A stretch of 64,000 bases of DNA from Ampelomyces quisqualis (Eukaryota > Ascomycota > Dothideomycetes > Pleosporales > Phaeosphaeriaceae): contig JAGTXZ010000011.1 of the NCBI GenBank assembly GCA_018398575.1, positions 2,108,001-2,172,000 of the forward strand, given 5' to 3'. A program made the position numbers and the translations under genes. Of the stretch, positions 55,380 through 64,000 are shown piece by piece (position 1 is the stretch's first letter; each line of letters opens with the position of its first letter). Under the pieces are notes generated by a model. It saw only the letters and a list, made by a program, of their open reading frames with translations, had not been told where the DNA came from and searched no databases.

Positions 55380-57235
55380 AACACTACAACAACTTACTAT
55401 ATAGGCTACCAGAGCCTTTTACTACTATATGCAACCAAATAATATAACTAATATCCTCCTAACAACGCAAGAACACCTAGACAGCAACAAAACTAAATAC
55501 ACTAGCTATAACTACGCGCATAATAGGCGTCTGCAATAGAAAACTCTTAAGGCAGCTCTAAATAACTAGTATATAGAGTTACAGGCAGCCTACGTTAATA
55601 TTACTAATAATATAATTTGCAAAACTGCACGTTAACTTTGGCAACAGCTACCTAAATATAACAGCTGTAAAATACCAGAGTTTAATAACAGATAGCTTAC
55701 TATATATAAACAACAACACAGCGTACAGTTATATAAACAGTTTGCAAAAACAGTAGGCAACTACAGTAGTATAACAGTTAAGGACACTAAGCTTATAATA
55801 GAAGAGATTTGCAATATAGTAAGTAGATACGCGCCTAAGAATTTATACAACATAGACAAGGCTAGTATATACTAGAAACACTTGCCCTAATACACGTTAG
55901 CAGACAATTTAGAAGCTAGACCTAGACTAGATAGAAAGCATATAACTAGTGTGCTGTATATAAACGCAGATAGCTTAGACTAAGTGCCTCTATAGTTTAT
56001 AGGATTCTTAAACTATATAACTTGTATAGATAGTAAGAAGAACCTAAACATCTATAGTCTTAGTTATATCTATTAGGACAATAATTCTACCTAGATAGAC
56101 ACTAACATTATACTAGAATAGCTAAAATAGTTTAATAACTACATAAACAGACAAGTATTATTACTAATTAATAGGTTCCTGCCTTACAAACACGCAGTAG
56201 CTAAGCTTTAGATAAGCTACTAATTACTGTAGAACGTTTAGTATATATAGTGTTAATGTACTATAGGCTTATTATAGCAATAGAAGTTATAATGCTTACT
56301 AATACAACAGAGTTATATTCCTGCCTGCAGGTAGCACAACATTATACTAACCAATAGACTAAGGCATTACCTGCGCATAGAAGGCTAAAGTCTGCGCCTA
56401 TTTTCTACACTTTGCAGTAGAGAAAAGCATAATAGGCAAACATCTTACTAAGACAATAGATATTATCTACGCTATTTGCTAGAGATATTACGCGTAGTAT
56501 AACAAGATAAGAGCTAAGACTATATACAGTAGCTAGTAGATCTTAATATATCTAAATATATACTACAGCCTACAGCTATATATAGCTAACTTTTAAGAGA
56601 CCTACTATAAGCTTAACAATTTAGTTAACTAGCTTAAAGACATGCGCGTTGTTAACAGTATAGACGTTAGAAGCTTTATTAAGTTACCTAAAGAGCGCAA
56701 TCTTAACTATAAAGATCTAGCCTACCTCTTAGACTATATTGTTGCAATATACAGCCTAAATAAGATAGAAAAGAACTGTAAAGTACTGTTGCTCTCTAGA
56801 CTATTATACTGCAAAGTAACAAATATAATAGATTAACTACAGGTGTACGTAGGTTAGTAAGAGTTTACTACAAACAATAGGCAATATATTAACAAGCTAG
56901 AAGCACTACAACAGGTAACTATAAAATAGATGGCTGCAGAGCTGCAAGACAGACGCCAAAAAGATATACGTAACTAAGTAGTAAGACTACGCTAATACAA
57001 ATATAAGAATACTATATACCTAAAATAAGATAACGCTAGGCTATTTGCAAGCGTAAAAACCAAGAGCAATGTTATAGTGTAGTTACAGTTAGAAAAGTAT
57101 AATAATACTATACTTAACTAGAACAAGAATAGCTATTGCACAAATTATCTTACAGAGCCTACAATCTCTAGTATTTTAGCTAGCGCATTAACTAAAATAA
57201 CTAGACAATATTAGCCTAGCAAATACTAAAATTAA
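55380..57235 (+). mobile_element. RIP-degraded pogo/Tigger-type DDE transposase
   Basis: Read through stops, the plus strand gives a recognisable CENP-B/pogo-family transposase: HSVQLYKQFAKTVGNYSSIT, IIEEICNIVSRYAPKNLYNI followed by DKASIY (the DET-GLYW catalytic region), RKHITSVLYINADS with VPLQFIGF (normally the ...TNADGS...PLWFIG core), and VLLLINRFLPYKHAVA (56157-56205), where the catalytic Asp of LLLxDxFxxH now reads Asn. After a frame change the C-terminal part follows, including the open stretch 56642-56836 (SFIKLPKERNLNYKDLAYLL). Stops fall at Trp and Gln codons. The element is dead; terminal inverted repeats were not found. Confidence 0.7.
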
Positions 57236-57990
57236 AGAATAATTACCTAGCACTAACTATATTTAGCCAAAGACTAGATTAATAATCTAAAGCAGTAGCA
57301 CACAATCTATACAACTAAAAGAGTAAGGTTATTAAGAAATTATATACGCATAGTAATATTTAGGCAGGACAGTAGCATAGGAAGTTAAGCACTCTAGCAT
57401 ACTAGCACTAAGCAGAAATACTACACTACAAGACATGTTAACAAGAGACAAGGCTATTATACAAGAACACAAGATAACAGATAATAATAGTATTCTTTAT
57501 AAGATACTGCGTACTGCACAATTTACAATATTAGTTACTAATACTAAGAGAAAACACTTAAATAAAGGAATACTACTATATTAACAGTAAACTTAGCGTT
57601 AAAAAGGGAAAACTAATCTCCTTATAAACAAATCTATAGAACGTAGAGCAGAATTATCTAGTTAAAAACACAAACGTTTTAAACTAACGTTAAAATGTAT
57701 AACAGAAGCAGGCTGCTATACACTTTCTTGCTAGCTGTAAGCTGCGTGCACTATAGAGATCTGTTAACTACTATCTACGCTAATAGCATATAGTCTAGGG
57801 CGTTAGATATACTAACAGATAATATAGAATTATAATAGAACAACATAGTGCAAAGGAATAGAAGGCAACAGACAGCTTCTTTTGCTAACAGGACTACAGA
57901 CGCATAAAAAACTTTCCTATAATTCTACGTAAACTGCTAGACGCTAGTATACAACTTAAACATTCTAACGCAGCTTTGTTACGTAACCTG

Positions 57991-58340
57991 TCTACTACAA
58001 TAGCACTAGTAGGTTTAGCTAAGTTTACCTACCAGACTAAAGAGAGTGCTACTAATATAATATACAAGAGGTAAGTTGCCTACATTATAATACAAAAACA
58101 TAGAAGGTAAGAATTTTGCTTAGTACTATATAGTGTCCTACAGTACTGTATAGTAGACCTATCTACTATAATAGTACTAGTAGGTTTAGCTAAGTTTGCT
58201 TGCTAGACTAAAGAGAGTGCTACTACTATAATATACAAGAGGTAAGTTACCTACACTATAATACAAAAAACTAAGAAGTAAGAATTTTACTTAGTGCTAT
58301 ACAGTGCTATATAGTACTGTACAGTGCTGTACTAAGAATA
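57991..58340. repeat. Tandem duplication, 171-bp period, 2 copies
   Basis: Copies start at about 57991 and 58162 with TCTACTAYAATAGYACTAGT and include TTTAGCTAAGTTTRC, ACTAAAGAGAGTGCTACTA and ATACAAGAGGTAAGTTRCC. Each copy ends in a small GTGCTATACAGTGCTATATA-like run of TACAGTGC/TATAGTGC motifs that itself varies in length. Confidence 0.8.
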
Positions 58341-58869
58341 ATACATAGTAAGAGGCACCCTTCTAGAATACACCTTTACTTACCTTAAAGATATAATATA
58401 ACGCGTTAGTGCTAGGTAAAAGGCTATATAATACTAGGACAAAACTCTACTTACTTTTACCTATACCTATAATTTAACCTACTGCTACAACTATATAATA
58501 CTGCGTTACTACTACAAACGCACTATAACTATACAATAATAACAATAGTGCTATAACGCAAATATGCGTAATTTTCTACGTTACGTTTACTACACTACGC
58601 TGTACATTATAACACTGTTACAAGTAAGTATATAATATAAGCACACCTACACACACTAACCAAGCTGTAGCTATTCTACTATCCTTACACCTGCCTGCAC
58701 TATTCTTAACTATTACGCGTAATATATTATATAATACGCGCGTTATAGAATTACAACAACAAGTATAAGTAGCAGCTACCTTAATTAAATAAATAGTACA
58801 TAAGCAATACAAAGACAACAACTACTAATAATATATTATAAGTAATTATAAGAATAGGCTATAATATTA

Positions 58870-61800
58870 ATGTAGCAGACTAGCGCATATAGGTTAAAGA
58901 GATAATAGATTTTATCTAGTATAAGAACATATATAACAAGATTAAACAGGCATACCTATAAGCTAACTACTTAAAGATAATGCGCAGCCTAACAACAAAT
59001 AAATAGCTTAAGTATACTGTATGCTCCTAACTAACTAACAGTAGTATACTAAGGGAATTCTATAAGGTAATAGCTAGCGCTGTATAGAAGAAGATAATCT
59101 TAGAAATTTAAGACTATAGCAACAAAGTTAAAGCTAAACACACAGAAAGATAGCTAATGCCTGCAAACTTAGAACTAGAACACACGCAGTTAGTATTAGT
59201 AGTCTTAAGTTCTTCTACTGCTTTAGTAACCTAGCTAATAGGCTTTACTATAATAACAACTAAACTATTACTTAACAACGTTAATATCTATATTATAGAC
59301 AGCGTACATTATTAAACTGCCTAGACCTTTCTGCTTTTAAGGCTAATAACAGCTGCATATGAACAGTAGCTTAAAGATAGTAACTTTAAGATAAAGCTAT
59401 AACATCTTAAATACAGTGCACTTGTTAAACACCTATTACAACTAAAATTTATAGACTAGTATATAGTTAGGATATTAAAGATATTTAACGCGTTAGCGCT
59501 GCGCCTAATTACTAACAATAATAATCTAGCTATAACTGTTAACTTACACATTAAGATAAGAAGCCTTAAAGGCGTTACAATTAAATACTAGACTCTAGTA
59601 TAAGACAAAGTTAAGCCTAGTAGTAATACAACCTAGAACAGTATACAAATAATAATAGCTAACTACATAATATAGTGCACTTTACTTTAGGTAGTAACAG
59701 CAACATTATAAACTTAGTAGGTACTACTAGAGATAAGAGGTAAAGGCGCCTCTACTTAGAGCTTAATAATAACACTAAAGACAACAACTATAAATAATAA
59801 AAGATAATAAGAGCGCTAGTAGACCTAGCCTGCAAACTATTAATAGAACCTAAAGCAAATAGTAGCAAACGCTTTAACAGACAGAGTAAGAGCAAGAAGA
59901 AGAAGAATAATAGCCTAGACATACGTATTAAAACCCTAACTACTAAAATTAAGCGCTTAGAAGAGCAGAACAACAGTACTACAAAGAAAGTAAAAGAAAG
60001 CAGAGACAAAGATGCTGCGCAAACACAAAACAACGCAACATCTATACTAATTACTACACCTAGACAGAAACGCAAAGGTGCTACAGAAAAACAACAGAGG
60101 TTGCTAGAGAAAGATGCTTACTCTAGCAGTAAAAAAGAATAAGAAGAGTGTAATAAAGGTAACAGGGATAAGAATAAAGAGCTCTAGTTAGCAAAATAAC
60201 TTGTGTTAGAAGAAAGGCTGCAGCTCTAAGCTCTACTAAACGCAAGGTAAGTGCACTATAGAGAGCCTATAACTATAATCTACGCAACTAATATATAAGA
60301 CAGAATAGTAGATAAACTGCAAGCTTAAATTAGAGTAGTAATAGAACACTACTAAGAGGACAAATAGTAGAAAGCAGCTAACTTCTTTAGATCTCTACTA
60401 AAAGACTTTAAGGATAACGCGCCTATAATACTATATTTATTATAGAGACTAACAGTCCTATTTACAGCATACTAACTAACAGAAGCCTACATACTTTACA
60501 AAAAAGAGCTATCTTTAGACAATAGCAGCATATTTAGAAACATAATAGGTATAGAAAAAATAAGATTAGCTATACTTATAATAATTATAGAGCATACGCA
60601 CTTTAAGAACTAGACTAAAGTGCAAGAAGACTAATTAAAGAATAAAACTAGTTAACATAAGGCTAAAGATAATAGTTAAGAACAGTGCTCTATAATAGAC
60701 TAACAGACATTCTTATGTGCATGTAAAAAAAACCCTTTAATGCTAGAAGAGCTATAGTTAGCAGCATCTATAGTAAGCAGATAAGGCTGCGCACTAGCTG
60801 CATAGAAGGCTAAAATTATTACTATAGGCCTCTGCAAATCTAAATAGTACAACCTAAAAGACTCTCTTGCGCTCTATATCTACTTTATAGACAACACCCC
60901 TCTATAGAGCATAGGCGCACTAATAGCAGACAAAGAAATAGAAATAAGAATTAATCTACAAGTTAAACAGCACCTTACAGCGTTTAACTAAAACGTCCTA
61001 CTACGCAAATTTACAAAGAATAGTAAGAAGTATATAGAGATAGTTCTGTAGTACATTTAAGAATACTATATACTAAAAGTCTACCTAAGTACAACTGCGC
61101 ACTATCTAGCACTATCTACTAGCTAATTTATAATTGTATACAGCTACACAATATTAGTAAAACGCGTACTTAATAAATACTAAACTATAAGACTTACAAC
61201 TATACGTAAAATATTATTAAGAGGTAGTAAAGTAAGCGCAATAGACGCCTTTAATATTCCTAGCTACGTAGTAATATAGAGATGTATTATCTTTAATAAG
61301 TTCTATAACTACAAATCTAAGAATACTATTATAGGCAACTTGTATAAGACTATTTAAGTTAAGAACTATAGTTATTAGTAGAAGGCCTAGGCCCTCTTAG
61401 GTACACTAATAGAGAAGAGTCTCTACAAAATACTTATTTTTATCTTCCTAGCGCTTAGTAGACTGTAAGACAATAAGAACTTCTTAAACTAGCACTATCT
61501 TACAAGTAAGAAGAACAACATAAATAGTTCTAAACTGTTTACTACTACTAACCCTATATACGCAAGCATTAAGAAAATTATAGATATAAAAAGAATAAGA
61601 AAGATGTTAGGCCTAGTTATAGTAAAGAGCTAAGACACTTGCTTATCTAAGGCACAAGAAGAAGTTAAAAACGTACTTAATTCTCCTAAGTACATAGCGC
61701 TTATAGCGTTAGGAGAGAAGATTGCAGCAAGGTTTATACTGCGTTAAACTCTAGTTACGCAAGACCTATAAGGCTAGAAGATTTTAGGCATTAAAGGTAA

Positions 61801-62860
61801 CTTCCTAACGTTCTACTAGCTATACTAAACAGACAACTTCTAATTGCTTATAGCTAACGCAATAATAAGATGCAAGATAGTACTACAATAAGAAGAGCTA
61901 AATAGCGCAAAAGCTAAGAGCGTATACATATTTAACTGCGCTAAAATATAGAGCATTACAACATTTCTAATGCTAGCCTAGCTTAAGGCTGCGCTGTTTA
62001 AAAGTAAAGAAAGTAAGAAAACTAAGCAGTTTATATTAACATATATCTAACAGCACTTTTAGCAGCCAGATAAAGAAATGTTTACTAACAACCTTAACTT
62101 ACTACTTACATATAGTGCAAAGTACAAGGTAATTAAGCTAAAGGCTAAGAGGACCTATATTAAAACTAGACCTAATCCTAATTAGAGGGGCCTAGCAGAT
62201 AATTAAACAGTACTACGCAACGTTTAGGCTAAAATCCTTATTAGCTTATACAAACTATGTGTGCAACTAGTGCTCTAGATAGAGCTTTAAAAAAAATTTA
62301 GCAAAGATATAGTTCTTCTACTAAGAGGAGAAATGCTAAAGTCTAAAATAGACGCTATGTTAGCAAAATAAAAGGACCTAGACTTAACATTTATTTTAGT
62401 AGCGTTAATAGCGTTTGCAGAAGCTATTACGCTAATTAAGGCAAATAAGGTTATAATTGCAGAGCCTTAAGACAAACAAGGCACCTAAGACCAATTTATG
62501 TTTAGGGTATATTAACTAGGCCAGCTAGCAGACATATGCAAGGGCATTATTCTATACAACCTAAAAAGTAATTTAGAAACAAAAGTTCTAAAGAAGTAGA
62601 ACGTAAAGACATTATTGCGCAGTAGTCTATAAGGTGTAACAACAGAAGAAGGAGAGATTAAGTAGAATTATAACAAAGAAATCTCTATAAAGCTTAAGGG
62701 GCTAGTGTAAATTAGGTAAATTAAGTAGTAGAACTGTAGAGTATAGTACACTACTGTGCAAAGCTATAGGATAAAAAACGCTTAAGTAGATACGTAGCCT
62801 AGTCCTAAAAGCATAAGAATGCAAAAAGTATTGCAAAAGAAGTATATACGTAGACGTAAC
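58870..62860 (+). mobile_element. Unidentified RIP-degraded coding relic(s), plus strand
   Basis: For roughly 4 kb the plus strand reads as protein-like sequence if TAG/TAA are treated as mutated codons. Examples are KTLTTKIKRLEEQNNSTTKK (about 59932, a coiled coil), FFRSLLKDFKDNAPIILYLL (about 60383), TAYQLTEAYILYKKELSLDN (about 60466), NTIIGNLYKTIQVKNY (about 61325) and KEMFTNNLNLLLTYSAKYK (about 62075). The Lys/Glu-rich, frame-consistent stretches differ from random AT-rich DNA. I do not recognise the family and cannot tell whether this is one element or several. It could belong to the gypsy-like element that follows. Confidence 0.4.
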
Positions 62861-62869
62861 GCAAAATTA

Positions 62870-64000
62870 ATTTAAAGCGTAAGAATAGTGTAGATTTGCA
62901 GCAAAACCTAAACTAAGTAACAGCACTATTAAAGAGATTGCCTTAGACTTAAACTATAGTTAGGCACAGTTAAAGATAGGCTGCTAACTAGCAATACAGT
63001 TATACAGACAGTGCAAAGCTATATTAAACACAAGAACTACAAACTATTTTGCAAAAGAGTTCTATAAACTAGGCTGCTAATAATAGTATACTAGGCATTA
63101 CTATTATTGCTTAGCATAGCAGAGCACAGTTAAGAACTGTCTAGTAGCTAGCAGTACAGTTGTGTTAACAGTATTGCTAATATTGCAGATGTTGCTAACG
63201 TTGTGTTTTTCTAACGCAGAGACGTTAAGATAGTAACAGTGTCTGCAGTTAGTATAGGTTTAGGGACAAAGAAACAGGTTAAGGCCTAGCAAGTAAATAG
63301 TGCAGGCTAACCTTAGTTAAAAAACTAAGTCTCTAAGGAGCTCTATAAGTAGTATTGTAATAGTAATCTATATACGCGTTATAGTAAGCAAGGATACTAC
63401 GTGTAGAGCTATCTAAACGCAGTACAGATCTACGCTGTTAGCGCTTTGCGTAGTAAGAAAGCTCTAACAGAGATTTTAAAAAACTAGTAGCCTTTACCTT
63501 CTTAGAGGAATAGAGGCGCTTCTTAAATAGCGTTAGTAAAGGAGACAGAGAATAAGAGACGCTACTTAACTACCTTAACAGCAACTTATTTCTTGTTCTA
63601 CTATTACTAGATAGCGCTACTAACGTTAACGCCTTAGTAGATATAGAATACAAGTGTTACAGCGCTATTAACGCTGCGCTAGTAAATAGGATAAGAGTAC
63701 GCACTACTAATATTCTGCTATAACGCCTAAAGTAGGCTGCTATAGATAGTACGCCTACGCTAATTACTTAAATTGCGTTCTTAGACTATAATATTAATAG
63801 TTAGCAATTGCAATTAGTTGCTTACTTAGTCCCTAGCCTTACCTACAACTTAATTCTAGAGAAACTATAGCTAGCCTATAAAGAAGTAGCTATTTATGCA
63901 ACTAACAGCACAATAACTATTAGGTAGGCTAGAAACCTACTTGTAAAGGAAAAGGCCTACTGCACTACCCTACTACTTCTAAAAGAGATTAGCGCTACTA
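62870..64000 (+). mobile_element. RIP-degraded gypsy-like element with aspartic protease, cut by window end
   Basis: A second gypsy-type relic. After the 9-bp Ile/Val-Ala-x repeats (63173-63205) the frame leads to a retropepsin-like domain: LLLDSATNVNALVDIEYKCY (63601-63660), where the catalytic D-S/T-G triad reads D-I-E, then SAINAALVNRIRVRTTNI, TQIAFLDYNINSQQLQLVAY, LVPSLTYNLILEKL (about 63820) and YKEVAIYATNSTITI. The order matches the protease at the start of fungal gypsy pol. Reverse transcriptase and integrase, if present, lie beyond 64,000. Confidence 0.65.

Larger units (their letters stand above)
41325..64000. other. AT-rich, RIP-saturated heterochromatin-like block
   Basis: From about 41,325 to the window end the sequence is AT-rich, contains no convincing intact gene, and is full of TAG and TAA codons in all frames. 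The change is abrupt: the last run of normal TCA/CCA trinucleotides is at 41,314. CpA persists almost only as ACA/GCA, and TpG only as TGC/TGT (for example 45001-45300: 11 CpA, all after A or G). This is the expected result of repeat-induced point mutation (C to T in CpA) with a strict 5' pyrimidine context. Decayed transposons and tandem arrays inside are listed separately. The segments 44.8-52.2 kb and 57.3-58.0 kb hold no element I can name. Confidence 0.9.

Noticed and set aside
56642..56836. A 64-codon open frame starting with ATG
   Set aside because: It is the C-terminal part of the decayed pogo-type transposase, not a separate gene.
59788..60075. A 95-codon hydrophobic minus-strand frame
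   Set aside because: It is the antisense of a Lys/Arg-rich plus-strand relic; antisense of AAG/AGA-rich sequence gives Leu/Phe/Ser-rich frames.

Overview
The window reads as nuclear DNA of a filamentous ascomycete, most likely a Dothideomycete of the Pleosporales. The support is: short (47-180 nt) spliceosomal introns with GTRNGY donors and CTRAY branch points; ascomycete-type orthologues (URA2-type multifunctional pyrimidine enzyme, SHE9/MDM33, YVC1, FIG4, NECAP); and a sharply two-part composition in which a gene-dense, GC-balanced block (1 to about 41.3 kb) abuts an AT-rich, mutation-saturated transposon graveyard (about 41.3-64 kb).

Gene block. 1-3 kb: a coiled-coil hypothetical protein with a minisatellite behind it, SUMO (minus) and the mitochondrial twin-cysteine protein CMC4 (plus). 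3-12.2 kb: an MFS anion:cation symporter, the phosphoinositide phosphatase FIG4, and a head-to-head pair of mitochondrial SHE9/MDM33 and a HAD phosphatase. 12.4-17 kb: a gene-poor stretch with two decaying genes, a rhodopsin-domain (Pth11/SAT4-like) membrane protein and a tyrosinase. 17.4-24.8 kb: NECAP, a GILT-family thiol reductase, a hexokinase-family sugar kinase, a Cys-rich single-pass surface protein, POP5 and a VAMP7-type longin SNARE. 25.3-31.4 kb: the carbamoyl-phosphate synthase/aspartate transcarbamylase fusion on the minus strand, divergent from the vacuolar TRP channel YVC1 (32.4-35.9 kb). 36-41 kb: an aminoglycoside-phosphotransferase-like gene broken by one in-frame TAG, and a secreted arylsulfatase.

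AT block. No intact gene is recognised. Reading through TAG/TAA codons recovers a gypsy-type gag, a pogo/Tigger-type DDE transposase and the start of a gypsy protease, all on the plus strand. Five separate tandem arrays (89, 134, 147, 101 and 171 bp periods) lie among them. The mutation signature is unusually strict: CpA survives almost only after a purine, so TCA/CCA and TGA/TGG are nearly absent.

Functional themes. Several genes serve endomembrane traffic and vacuole physiology (FIG4, YVC1, VAMP7, NECAP, GILT); FIG4 controls the lipid that gates YVC1. The most notable observations are (1) a URA2-type protein apparently lacking the whole inactive dihydroorotase-like domain, (2) a candidate 3-nt microexon (one Tyr codon) next to a 19-nt microexon in the same gene, (3) a YpCpA-restricted RIP-like signature, and (4) a CMC4 gene whose first coding exon is only the start codon. 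All exon boundaries were derived by eye from splice consensus, phase and family conservation; no transcript data or searches were available.
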